Positions 13,189 to 24,351 of a DNA stretch of 64,000 nt are shown piece by piece (positions within the stretch are counted from its first letter, which is position 1; each line of letters starts with the position of its first letter). The position numbers were made by a program, and so were the translations under genes. Origin of the DNA: Ciborinia camelliae (Eukaryota; Ascomycota; Leotiomycetes; Helotiales; Sclerotiniaceae); contig JANPYM010000001.1 in NCBI GenBank assembly GCA_025890175.1, forward strand, positions 5,032,378 through 5,096,377, written 5' to 3'. Below the pieces are notes generated by a model. The model saw nothing but the letters and a program-made list of their open reading frames with translations. It searched no databases and had not been told where the DNA came from.

Positions 13189-13805
13189 ATGAGTTTCCTC
13201 ACTACCCTCACTACCCTCACCACCTACCTACCTCAGCATGAAGGCGCACTTCCCCAATGGCTTCTCTTCGTAAGTAGTCTCCCATATCAGACTGATCTCG
13301 ATATCCCCTAACAAATATCACCAAATCATACATCATACATGATATTTGTACAAACCAAGAAGCACACAGCACTAACCAACCAACCCCCCACCCCCAGATC
13401 TCCATAACCTCGCTCTTCAACACCGTCCAATGCTACCTAACCCTCCACTTCAACTCACAAATCTACAACTGCGCGCCCAAACCCTCCCCAACCTCCCAAA
13501 CCTCCCAAACCTCACCCGTCTCCGCCTACCCGCCCCTCACAAGCACGACCGCGCTCTCCTCGCGCACCTTCGGGACCTGGACCTTCCTCACCGCGCTCGT
13601 GCGCCTCCAAGCCGCATACCACATCGACAATCCGCAGATATACCAATTGGGCTACGCGACCTTTGTCGTCGCGTGGCTGCATTTCATGGCCGAGTGGTGC
13701 GTGTTTGGCACCGCGAAGATGGGGAGGGGGTTGGCGGGTCCGGTGGCGGTGTCGTCGGGAACGCTCGTTTGGATGGCGTTGCAGTGGGGGTTTTATGTTG
13801 GTTAG
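13189..13805 (+). CDS. ERG28: Ergosterol biosynthetic protein Erg28
   Basis: Erg28 is an ER membrane scaffold that tethers the sterol C-4 demethylation enzymes (Erg25, Erg26, Erg27). Two exons: 13189-13269 and 13398-13805, with an intron at 13270-13397 (GTAAGT..CCCAG), giving 162 residues, slightly longer than the yeast protein. Family features are QWLLF..ISITSLFNTVQCYLTL, the central TFLTALVRLQAAYHI..PQIYQL, and ATFVVAWLHFMAEWCVFGTAKM, with about four hydrophobic segments. A linker rich in Thr/Ser/Pro (about residues 53-80) is longer than in yeast. It lies head-to-head with the fatty-acid elongation reductase gene. Confidence 0.93.
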
Positions 13806-14579
13806 GTTGGGTTGGGTGATGTAATGTGATGGGAGGGGAGGATTGGGTGATGGAGTGGGAAATATCTTGATGATTCTATGTTGTAATATTGTAATATTTT
13901 GTATTGTGGTCTAGGATGCTGAAAGAAGGGCCCCGGGGGGTTGGATTAAAGAGAATAGGAGAGATTGGGAGTATGGGAGGGCTAACTAAAGGCATCCTTC
14001 CAAAACATCCCTCCTCCTTTCTTAGTGGGCGTTATAATGGACACGCCAGACATGGGATCTATTTGATGGAACAAAAATCAATTAGATTTGGGTATTTTGC
14101 ATAGCAATTGAGTCACCAGGTGTGGGCCCTAGGGGTCCGGTGGTCGACGGGTAATTATTACCTCTGAGTAGGAATCTTCCTTCAATCTTCTTTTAATATA
14201 ACATAACCATTCAAGCATGGTTAAAGATTGTCGGCGCATTAACCAATGTTAAAATATGTATTGTCACACTTCAAATTTATATTGCATTCACGGGATCGAT
14301 TTAGTCAAAAGCTGCAAAGTATTTTTGGGGGGATTTTATTTCATTCTGGGTCAACCCATCAAGGGGATCGATCTAAGAAGAGGCTAGCTCAATTCAGTCT
14401 TTTTTTTTGAGGGGTTTTCTTTTTTATGATTTTTTTGGGTTTTGTTTGGGTTTTCTTGTTCTCTTCTCCGGAAGATGGTGTTCTGCGGAAATTTACATGT
14501 TTAGAAAGCACCAGGGCTTTCTTTCTACATCAAACACTGCTTACTGCTACTCCTACTCCTTCGTCGCCGAATCAACCAC
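13806..14579. other. Intergenic, no gene seen
   Basis: 3' flank of ERG28 and 3' flank of the minus-strand gene that follows. Short open frames have no recognisable features. Nothing else notable. Confidence 0.5.
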
Positions 14580-15485
14580 TCAATATGGATCGAACGGTTC
14601 TCTCGGTTGCGGTCCCGTGGTGAGGGCCTCGTAGAAATGGTGATGGGCAACGGCAAACTTGATCTCCTGGTTCTCCTGAGGAACGAGCGAGAAGCGCGCC
14701 TCCAACATGTCCTTCAAGGACTCGGGGTACTCGGTGCCCGGCCAGCGGAAGTCGGTGCGGCTCTCGCATCGGGCTTTGATTCCGGGGCCGAATTCCTTCT
14801 GCACCCGGAACGTGTGGAGGATGGTTTGGGCGAATCGGTCGACTTCCTTGAAGCTTTCTTCCGTGAGGGGAAGCACGGGAGACACGACTCGCATGGGGAA
14901 CACGTCGTACCGCTGGAGGTTCATGGGCTTCCATGGCATCTCGAAGGCCTTCTTTGCATCGATCTGCCAGAGGGGGATCCATGGTTCGGTGGTCACGGCG
15001 TACCCATCTCCTGACGGGCCGATGGGGGATTGAAATGATGCATCCGAAGGAATGATGCCTGCCGGCAATCCTTGACAGAGCACATGCGCCGGTTCTTGCG
15101 ATCTCCAAGCCGTTTCCGTCGCGCCGAAATCAATCGTGGTGTTGGTGATTCCGTTCTGCTGGCAAGCTGTCTGGAGGGCGTCGTTCAAACTCCGATCCAT
15201 CGCCCAATGTTGAAGTCCATGGACTTGTCCGGGGAGGTATGGTTCGGGGTCATTGATGTGTTCTGGGAGGGTTGAGACGTTGAATTGGAATTCAACGACG
15301 AAGGTTGGCTGGTGGCGAAAGGGCACAATGGGATTGGGCATGCCTGGCGCCCATCCCTCACTCCAATCGCTAGGAGCATACCGAGGATCAACCTCCTCAT
15401 TGTTGAAGAAGTCAAAGGGGGTGACCGGGGGGGTCACTTCGGAGACGTCGAAGAAATCTTCGAAAATGTGAGTGAAGTTCGCCAT
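14580..15485 (-). CDS. Hypothetical protein, weakly amidoligase-like
   Basis: An uninterrupted 301-residue frame with codon use like its neighbours. The order of features recalls fungal proteins annotated as putative amidoligases (glutamine synthetase-like fold): an early FVVEFQFNVS strand, then HWAMDRSL, then a W..LWQID segment, then MRVVSPVL followed by a helix (KEVDRFAQTIL). In the family these correspond to the E-x-E strand, W..D.S and the E..SP motif. The usual H-V-H region after the helix is not evident, and the E..SP glutamate is replaced by R. It is therefore a divergent, possibly inactive relative, or the likeness is fortuitous. No signal peptide. The gene itself is fairly sure; the function is not. 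Confidence 0.5.
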   Translation of the reverse strand: MANFTHIFEDFFDVSEVTPPVTPFDFFNNEEVDPRYAPSDWSEGWAPGMPNPIVPFRHQPTFVVEFQFNVSTLPEHINDPEPYLPGQVHGLQHWAMDRSLNDALQTACQQNGITNTTIDFGATETAWRSQEPAHVLCQGLPAGIIPSDASFQSPIGPSGDGYAVTTEPWIPLWQIDAKKAFEMPWKPMNLQRYDVFPMRVVSPVLPLTEESFKEVDRFAQTILHTFRVQKEFGPGIKARCESRTDFRWPGTEYPESLKDMLEARFSLVPQENQEIKFAVAHHHFYEALTTGPQPREPFDPY

Positions 15486-17558
15486 TGTGATGTTTGTTGT
15501 TTGTGTGTTGGTTTTGTTTGTGTGTTGGTTTTGTTTGTGTGTTTGTTGTGTTTGTGATGTTGTGATGATTGTGTGAAGAGAAGATAAGTGGAAATTTATA
15601 AAGACATCTTGTAACCGCTGTTCATGTGAATAAAAATCATGTTCTTTCCTGTCAGAACAATGATATTGTTATTTCCTAGTAGAAGCTGGCAATGTTTAGC
15701 TTTTGTTCTCAGAACTATCTGGAATCGAGAACATGGGATCCAGAAGTACTTGCTGGAGTCTATTGCATTGTTTACTGGTACGTACGAAACAATCTCATTC
15801 AACTATCTGCTATTTCCTTTCATTTTTCATAAACAAACCTGTGAAGTTGCTACTGGATTACCCCTGAAGACTTTCTCATTCCATATGAGGGGATTGGATA
15901 TCAAGCCCGGCTAGAGCACCAAACCTTTGGCTACATTGCATCCATATGGGACCCATACATACAGCAAACGTTAAGAACAGGATGAGAATAAAAGATAAGG
16001 AACGAAATTGTAATGTATGGAAGAAGGTACTGTTATTTGGACTTATGCAGGGAAATTGATGAATCGGCGTGAATACTTTCAACCCTGAATGAAAGGATCA
16101 ATTTTGAAGATGTTGGAGGATTTCCGACGGAAAGAGAAAGTCATAATGTGAAAGGAAGACTATTCCGTAGATGGTATTATGAAGGGGGTAGCTTTGATGA
16201 GTCTAGGAGAGGAAGTTTTCGTAAGATCCTAGGTTATACAAGAAGATGAAAGTTGGAGAATATTAATGAGCAATTAATATACCTACCCACCCATATATTA
16301 TTCCTATAATGTATGTAAAATTGATGGTGATATCTCCCAAAATGAGATTTGGTGATGAGAATACTACCTATGTAGGTAAGCAGGTAAGCAGCCAGTGAAC
16401 CGAAGTTCTATGCTATGTCGTGTAATTGAAAGAAGGTAGCTAGGTAGCTTTATTATTCATGACCTATACTACAGTACCTATACTACGACATACATAGCAT
16501 TGATCGCATTCAACAAAGACTTCTGGGTGAGCAGAGTTCTATCGGCCATAGCAAATTATATACACTACGCTCTCGGGATAGAGGCAAGAGAATAAGACAT
16601 GTCATATGTGAATGTAGGTGGAATGGAGTGAAGAAGGAAAGAAAAGAGGAATGTTCGGAATCGGAGTATCACACGTGACTTGGGGATATACTTCGGTCTT
16701 CAAGTTCCGTCATTATTTCCGAGTTCCGACCATCGATGAGATGAGAGCAGGGGTTAGACAGGGGTCAGGGGACTGGACTGGGGAAATCGATCAATTGAAC
16801 CTTGGAACCTTGGAATTGTTTGATGCACCATCAAAATTGGAATGATGATGGAATGATGGGAATGATGGCATGACAGAGGTACCGTACTTTTACACATAAC
16901 ACATAACGTGACATTTGATACTCTCCTCTCATGATATTATCAATGGTCATCCAACATCATAGGTAATCATCATAAATCAATCATCCCATCTCATCTCATC
17001 ACATCATCGAGAAACAGTTACATCCCATGTACTCGTAGATACATTCATATACTCATACATACATTCATTCATTCAAACATTCATCCATTCAAACGGCACA
17101 GTGCGTCCGTGCCGCTATTCACAACAGTTGTTGCTATCATCCAGCAAATAAGACGAGGGTCTTGATTTCATCCTCTCCTACTATATATCATCTCACTGGC
17201 TCAAGAATATATACATACGCCGTACAAGAACCACCACCCACCCAAAGAGAGTTGAATAGAAGTCTAGATCATTTGGGTGGCTACCAATTTTTATATCAAT
17301 CGGAATTACTCTTAGATTCAACTTCAATAACATCCGACTTACCCAGGAATCTCGTGTTGATCCGGGACCTTCCTGTCCACAAGTTCCACAGAAAAGTAAA
17401 TACTTGGGAATCATTCGGAATTGGAAAGTCTAAGAGTTTGTATAAAATTATTATATAAGTTGAGGTTTGTTCGAAGTGAATTCGTTTTTTGCTTCAGTCA
17501 AATTTCTACTTTGCTTTTTCTATATACTGTTTGAGATATACTGTAAGAAGTCGACAAA
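15486..17558. other. Intergenic, about 2 kb, no supported gene
   Basis: A GTTTGTGTGTTGGTTTT-type repeat lies at 15,490-15,560 just upstream of the previous gene. TAGGTAGG-like runs and CATTCATA-type simple sequence occur around 16,360-16,450 and 17,030-17,095. Frames of 60-98 codons here show no family signal. Confidence 0.5.
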
Positions 17559-18558
17559 ATGGTGGATAGTTTCACCGGAATTGCTTCATTGCCCAATGAG
17601 GTCAGTATCACATTCATCTAGCTCTGTGCTGTGATTTGGCTGACAATATGTGAAGCTTCTCATCAATGCCCTTTCTCTCTTCTCAACCCGTGAACTCCTC
17701 CCTCTCGCATGTACCTGCCATCGTTTCCACGATCTCATCATCCGAATCATACATCATCGCCTCATCGCAGCAGCATCTTTAAAGGATCACAAGCTAATCC
17801 TTGAATGTTTTCATCCTTCCACGAAACTCACCACTCCATACTTCTTCTGCGATTATCTTGGCACCGATGGACTGAGTGATGATGTGGTTGGAGAGGGAGA
17901 TTTATACAAGGATGTCAATGATACTGGCCGATTAGGCAAGATGTCCGGTCTATATTCGCACTTCAGGCCAGTGCAACCAGAAGAAAGAATGGTGTGGACA
18001 CGAAATCCAGCCGGCGGGGCTCGACGAGGTCTTTTACCAAAATCAGAAGAAGATCTTGTCTCGCAAAACATCGACCTCGATTCGGATGAACTTTTCTCTC
18101 AACTTTGCACCATCACCAATATTGTCAAAGTTGGCCCAAAACGAGGATTGTTTCTAAGTTGTGTGAACCTTGGCGAGGGGGTTATAAGAGTATTTAGAGA
18201 CTGGCTGTCGGATCGAGCTGAAGCCAACGAGAAGCATATCGATACACCAGATGAATGCGATAAACGACTTTTGTGGGCCGATACTGAGAAGAATATTGGA
18301 TTACGGTTGAAAGTCCTTAAGCGGGAAGAAGCACCCGCAGCAATTTTGCTTCGCCATGATGAGGAACCTCCTGTCTATTATAAGCTTCAGTACGAAGGTA
18401 TGTCGAGTTTTGAAGGAGTTGAGGATGAGAATACTGATAATAGCTATCCAGAATTGGTCATAAGAACCACACAGCTTCTCCTCAATGTCGAAGAATCAAT
18501 GACAAGAGAAGTCGAAAATTCAGGTAAAGCAATCGTAATAGGATCCTGGGATTACTGA
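17559..18558 (+). CDS. F-box domain protein
   Basis: Likely a substrate receptor of an SCF ubiquitin ligase. Exon 1 is 17559-17600 (MVDSFTGIASLPNE) and exon 2 is 17656-18558, with a 55-nt intron, giving 314 residues. The junction creates SLPNELLINALSLFSTRELLPLACTCHRFHDLI (residues about 10-42), a clear F-box helix pattern in which the LP start comes from the small first exon. The remainder (about 270 residues) is an unassigned substrate-binding region with acidic patches and no obvious WD or LRR repeats. The last ~10 residues could instead be replaced if an intron begins at the GTAAAG near 18523; the unspliced stop at 18558 is used here. Confidence 0.75.
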
Positions 18559-19954
18559 TTCTTTCCATACCCTTGGACCACTCCAGAGCGTGCCGAATAA
18601 CTACGAACGACTCGGAGAGCGAAACATACGTAGCATTCTCATTTTATATTCCTGATTTACATGCTTACCATTATTTTTTACTTGTTTTTAGGGATGACAT
18701 GTACTCTCGATGGCGTTTATCAGACTTCTGTTTGTTCGAGCAAGGATATATCGATGGATGCGAGTTATTCGAATATGTGGATTCGCGGATTGGCTTAGGA
18801 CTTCTTGTCTTAGTCACGATGGGTGTATTGAAGTTTACACCTTAAATTGGATGGACGCAACTGTTTCATCGTTTCTTCTTTTGTCGTTATTAGAGTTATA
18901 AAAATCTTTTTCGCTGCGGCAAAAGCTTCGTCCTCAGCTCAGCCCCCTTGAAAACTCCCCCCTAATCGAGGAACACATCATCACGTGAAACTACCTAGCT
19001 ACATTTGTGCATTTGGGGGGGGCCACAATGTCACATCGGTGGTCAACACTGCCTCGCTTCTCGCTGAATTTATGATAGATCTCGTCTCATCCCATCTTAC
19101 ATTTAACCATCTCACCTCATACTCGGAGACAGTAATTCAAAAAATGATATGGTCTGACAAAAATACGAGAAGTACTCTTTGCAGCGGTTTTCTCTCCTCT
19201 GTATTTCAATGTTTGATATCACTTGACAGTACCACTTGACAATATCACTTGACAATACCTTTCTAACTCCTATTGTCTTCCCCGCATTCTCGGGGAGATA
19301 TTTAGCGATAGGGTTAGGTATTATTGGCTATCGTGTAAGTTCTCGTGTACCACTTTTCTTTCGAATTGATCTCAGTCAGACTGTCCGTAAGACCCTCTGC
19401 AAGGTGGGCAGATGATCAATAAAATTCAATCAACCTAACGACTCTATGGTAGAACGGCCATTTATATCTTCTCAATTTCTTTTTTTGCGTCGCAAAACCT
19501 TCTCAAAACTCTCTCCGAGTCTTCTCCCAAGTTTCGGTAGCATCGGTAGCATCGGTAGCAGGGGTGGCAGGGGTTTTGGTGTCCTCATCTTCCTTCAGGA
19601 TGGATGCATAACCAAAATTAGGGATCTGGACCTTCCTTTCTACGGCCTTGGTATTCCCATTCACAGAGGTATTGCGACTCTAAAGTGTTATATTGTGAAT
19701 CATGTCAATACCTGATCCTTCCATCAGGCTAATTCTCGTGCAGTGAATTCAGCTCCCCGCAAAAATCCAATGCGTATCGTCGCTTTCTTTCATCAGGCTA
19801 ATCCCTATCCTATGCAAGTGATTCAGCTGCTCTCCCCAGATTCCATAATATAATCGCGGGTTTCTGGTCCCCATAATTTTTCCTTCCTCCTCCATTATTT
19901 CTTCATCGCACTCTAGGCAAAGAAGGGAAGGTGTATTGTATACCTTGTTGAAAG
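18559..19954. other. Intergenic, no supported gene
   Basis: Contains a short array of CACTTGACA(A/G)TA(C/T) units at about 19,217-19,258 and a triple GGTAGCATC repeat near 19,537. Open frames up to 90 codons have no recognisable features. The right end is the esterase promoter. Confidence 0.5.
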
Positions 19955-21754
19955 ATGCTTAATCTTTTGATATTCCTGGAGCTTGCTGTGACTGCTTTTG
20001 CAGCTCCAACTCAAACTCTGGCTATCAATACAACTGTTGATCTAGGATACTCAAAATATCAGGGAACAAATAACGGTAATGGCGTCACCCAGTGGCTTGG
20101 ATTACGATATGCTGCTCCTCCTCTGGGAGATTTGCGATTTAGAGCCCCTCGAAGTCCTGCTGTCAATGGGACTTTACAAAAAGCAAATAAGGTGTGTGCT
20201 TTAACTACTTTGGTGTTTTGCTTGATATTCACTCAAACGTTCACAGCACGGAGGAGTATGCCACTCTTCGCCTTCAACGTCACTTTCTTCCAGCACTACT
20301 GAGGACTGTCTTTTTCTGGACGTATATGCACCCACCGATGCAAGTAAACTCCATCCTGTATTCGTATATTTTCAAGGAGGCGGCTTCAACAGCCTTGCTA
20401 GTCCGAATTTGAATGCGACTAGCTTGATAGCAGCAGGTGATCATGATATCGTAGTGGTCACATTCAACTACCGCGTTGGACTTTGGGGTTTCTTAACTAG
20501 CAAAGAGGTTGTGGAGAACGGAGATACGAATGTTGGATTGAAAGACCAAAGATTCCTCCTCGAATGGGTGCAGAAGTACATCAAACAAGTAAGTTCTCCT
20601 CAACGGCAGGAAATATTTCAAATATCATGGGGTGGGATAATAACATTACAAAGTTCGGAGGCGACCCATCTCACGTAACCATTGGAGGCGCGAGTGCCGG
20701 TGCCGGCTCTGTAGACCTACACCTTTCCGCATATGGAGGCCGTGACGACGGACTTTTTCATGCTAGCGCAGCTGAGAGTCAATCTTTCGGTGCTCAACTT
20801 ACGGTTAGTGAATCACAGTACCAGTATGACAGCTTAATTCAAAGAACTGGCTGTGATGGGCAAAGTGATACTCTAGCTTGTTTAAGGGGATTGGATATTA
20901 GTGATATTGCGGAGAATAATATCAATGTTCCAACGCCTGGTGGAGCAGGAGGAAATCCAGTGTTCATGTGGTCAAATGTTGTTGATGGGGATTTTACTCC
21001 GGACTATACTTATAAGTTGTTTGCCGCAGGGCAATATCTTAAACTCCCTGCTATATTTGGGTATGTTTCTTCCAATATTACTTGCCCGCTCTATCCCGAA
21101 AGTGGTTAACATGAAAACTTTCTTGCTTCCAGTGATGACACGAACGAAGGGACAATATTCACCCCGCAGTCCATAAACACCAGCAATGACATGTCTAATT
21201 TTCTGAAAAACAATTTCGTCAAACTCACCGATGATCAAATCAACAACATCCATCAGTACTATCCCCAAGGACCTCAATATCCAAACGCTGGCCTTTACTG
21301 GGGCGCAGCAGCCCTTGCTTATGGCGAGATGCGCTACAATTGTCCTGGAATTTATGTATCCGGCTCCCATGACTTTTTCGCCCCTTCGATTGGAAACTGG
21401 AATTACCATTGGGACGTACTATCATCAACAAATGCCGCCAATGGATACGGTGTTACGCATACTTCTGAATCAGGTTCTATTTGGGGAAGCAGTGGAGCAC
21501 CCGGTTCTGCGCTCACCCCATCCATGCAAGCATATTGGACCAGCTTTATCCGAAGCAAAGATCCCAATACGTACAAATTGGACAGTGCCCCGCGATGGGA
21601 ACAATTGAAAGTTAGTACCTATCAGAGGATCCTCCTTCAGGCAGCGAATGTCACGGGAACGGCAGTGGCGAATGTGACGATGGAAACCATACCCGATGAA
21701 CAGTTGGCGAGGTGTCAGTATTTATCTAGTATTGGGGTGAGCATCGCGCAATAA
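19955..21754 (+). CDS. Secreted type-B carboxylesterase/lipase
   Basis: An alpha/beta-hydrolase of the carboxylesterase type-B (cholinesterase-like) family, probably secreted. Four exons: 19955-20191, 20247-20588, 20654-21060 and 21133-21754, with introns of 55, 65 and 72 nt, giving 535 residues. A signal peptide (about residues 1-16, ending AFA) is followed by PPLGDLRFRAP, TEDCLFLDVYAP (about 97-108), the oxyanion loop QGGGFN (about 122-127), and GGASAGAG with nucleophile Ser207 (the elbow has Ala before Ser in place of the common Glu). GDDTNEGT supplies Glu334 and VTHTSE supplies His438. Several N-glycosylation sequons are visible. The substrate is unknown. All triad residues are present, so it should be active. 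Confidence 0.9.
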
Positions 21755-22556
21755 GTGGGTGGCTTTCTTGGATCGATGGTTCTTGCATTGCTTGTCTTTA
21801 CTTTTCTATGTACATATTTTTCTCGCAAGGGGTATTCGGTGCTAGGTTGAAGAGAAAGAGGGGTTCGCATGGTTTTGGTTGCGCAGGTGCTTTCGGAGAT
21901 CTTACGGGTATCAATAGTTGCTCTTTTTCTATCAGTTGATAGTTTAGGAGCATTCTGAGTAGCATTATGGGCGGCATTCATGATGTCACACCCAACTTCT
22001 GAATGCTAACTTATAACTACCCTCACATATTACAGTAAATGAAGTACAATTGATATCAAATCATAATCGAACAAAGAATCGCATAATACCTCAGGAACAC
22101 ATCGGATCTAGAACATCCAACCTCCTCTTTGTCTACACTCATTCCGCAAATCTATTTCCGCACATCATTATTCTCTCAACTTTCTTTGTTACAACTCGAC
22201 AACTAGGTAAATCCCAATTGCCGTTACCATCGAATGTTCTTTTCGTTCCGATACTCGAGGCAAAGTTGCCTGCCTTCTTCTTCTTCTTTCACGTGCTTTG
22301 AGAAGGATTGAACTCGGCGTTACCAATCATTCTCTTTGTTATTTATTTTGTCATTGGTATCTCTCCACCTTGACTTTATGAAACTTATTATTTAATGACA
22401 CCTATTCTTCAACATACATTTCTTGCCACACCACAATCCATAATCAACGTTTTCAATCCGAGCTGTGAAAAATCACCCTTTCATTCACACACATGCATGA
22501 AAAGTCACCAAACACAATCTCAAAGACTGCACTTGCATAAGTGATCTGCTCGAACC
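21755..22556. other. Intergenic, no gene seen
   Basis: 3' flank of the esterase and promoter side of the next gene; the pyrimidine-rich CTTCTTCTTCTTTC stretch at 22,270 may belong to that promoter. No other feature. Confidence 0.5.
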
Positions 22557-23720
22557 TTGAAATCGCATCACAAACACCAACACCAACACGCAATGACATC
22601 CCAAACCAACAAAAACTCCAGTACCCGTTCACCAAAACGGAAAATGGCTCAAAGTTCTTCAGAGCGACTCTCCAAGATCCCTAAGCTTAAGGTCCCAACC
22701 AGTACCCCTACCGATCCCTCTCAACCAAGTCATTCCCGCTCTAGAAACCTACCATCGAAGACTTCCACCACTGATAGCAAACACCATCATCATCATCATG
22801 AGCATCGGCATCATCATGGCTACCACCATCCCCATCACGGATTGATCCACCCCCCTCACGACGCCACTCTATTCTCACCTACAAACACCAGTTCCAATCC
22901 TTCGACTCTCATCCAAGGCGAAGCCCCTGGCGTCATCCCACCCTTCACATCACCCACCGTCCCACTACCCCATAGCCAACCCTTTTCCGACCAGGATACC
23001 CCGAGTGGAGCAGAAGATGCAGCGGGCCTGGGCGCGCCCCCAAACTTGGCAAGTGACCTGGAAGAAGCATTGATGGAAGAAGTGGAGAAGAACCCTGGAT
23101 TAACGGAGGGATTGCGAATTGAGGATTTGGCTGAAAGAGGGGAGGGAGGAAGTAATTTGACGCCAGGAGAGGTGGGTACGGGGATCGAGCTGGATGTTGA
23201 GGTGGAGGATGAGATCACATGGGAGAGCGACGACGACGAGGAAGAGGATGGCGAGGAAGAGGAGGTCGGAGAAAAAGACGACGAGTACCTCGAATCCAGT
23301 AATTCCTCCCCATCCGCCTCATCCGCGTCATCCGATTCCGGCTACGACGATACATCCGCGGCGCGAAACCTCGATGCGGATATGGGCATCGATGCGGGGT
23401 CGGACTCGGACGAGGGCTTTGTCGAGGGTGGAGGCGCCTATAATGCTGCGGGGGGAGGCCCCTCGTGGAATGACATGTCGAATGATAATGACACGGATCC
23501 GTACGCGGCGCGATCGGCCAAGGTTCCGGGGGAACATGAGGGACCGACGGTTTTTGCATGGGGCTTTGTGCATAGAGAGTGGGATAATACGGATGCGGAT
23601 GCGGATGTGGAATGGAATGGCGTGGAGGCTTTGGAGCCCGCGGACGCCGAGGCCGTGGATGGGTATGAGGGGACGGGCGAGGGGGGGCGGCGCAATGCCG
23701 AGGATGATGTTTGGTGGTGA
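22557..23720 (+). CDS. Disordered His-rich and acidic protein of unknown function
   Basis: A single uninterrupted frame of 387 residues. I do not recognise a domain. The N-terminal 60 residues are basic and Ser/Pro-rich with a KRK patch that could direct nuclear import. A His-rich tract occupies about residues 75-94, a Pro/Thr linker follows, and the C-terminal half is strongly acidic (Asp/Glu runs at about 220-245 and DSDEG near 285). The last third contains FAWGFVHREWD, the most conserved-looking element. Composition suggests an intrinsically disordered nuclear or metal-binding protein, but that is inference. ATG 22593 (MTSQTNK) is an alternative start. Very long antisense open frames here are shadows of the biased codons. 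Confidence 0.6.
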   Translation: MKSHHKHQHQHAMTSQTNKNSSTRSPKRKMAQSSSERLSKIPKLKVPTSTPTDPSQPSHSRSRNLPSKTSTTDSKHHHHHHEHRHHHGYHHPHHGLIHPPHDATLFSPTNTSSNPSTLIQGEAPGVIPPFTSPTVPLPHSQPFSDQDTPSGAEDAAGLGAPPNLASDLEEALMEEVEKNPGLTEGLRIEDLAERGEGGSNLTPGEVGTGIELDVEVEDEITWESDDDEEEDGEEEEVGEKDDEYLESSNSSPSASSASSDSGYDDTSAARNLDADMGIDAGSDSDEGFVEGGGAYNAAGGGPSWNDMSNDNDTDPYAARSAKVPGEHEGPTVFAWGFVHREWDNTDADADVEWNGVEALEPADAEAVDGYEGTGEGGRRNAEDDVWW

Positions 23721-24351
23721 CGTGGCGTGACGTGGCGTGGCGTGTCAGTCAAACTGGAGATGTCTGGATTTGTATCGGGTGGATCGCCATTGATGGTGTA
23801 ATAATGATCGAAAATGTGGCATGGTTCAATGAAGGTAAGGTGGGCTTCGCAGGGAAAATAATTCGGCGCACAGAAAGAATGGCTTGTCATGGATGGAACC
23901 TACCTTGGGACTTGGAAGGTCAAACTGTCGCTTGGCTGTATTGTATATGTATGTATATGAATGGACATTGGATGGATCGTACGATTCCAGTAGTGTCATA
24001 TATATGGGTAGGTAGTTAATTTCAACTATCAGACTGTGAGACTTGTATGGTCTCAGTCTTTGGTACTAGCTCTCACTTATCGCTTGAGTGGAATGATTAA
24101 AATTCTATATTATAAAGTATGGTGAGTGTTTGAAGTATTAATTGATCCAAGTTATAGACATCCCATCTGAAGCAATTCTCCAAACAAAATGGTATAAAAT
24201 CGTAACTGTCTAAATATGTACACTTATCCCATATCCCATGGGTCTCATCTAATCCATCCTGCCCCATTCCATCTCATTGCATCATAAAATCCCAAAATGC
24301 CAACATAAATCACCCGGCACAGCCCTACAGCCCTACAGCCCTACACAATCA
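23721..24351. other. Intergenic between two convergent genes
   Basis: 3' flanks of the acidic protein and the GT8 gene. A small array of CCCTACAG units lies at about 24,322-24,345 next to the GT8 stop codon. No gene seen. Confidence 0.5.
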
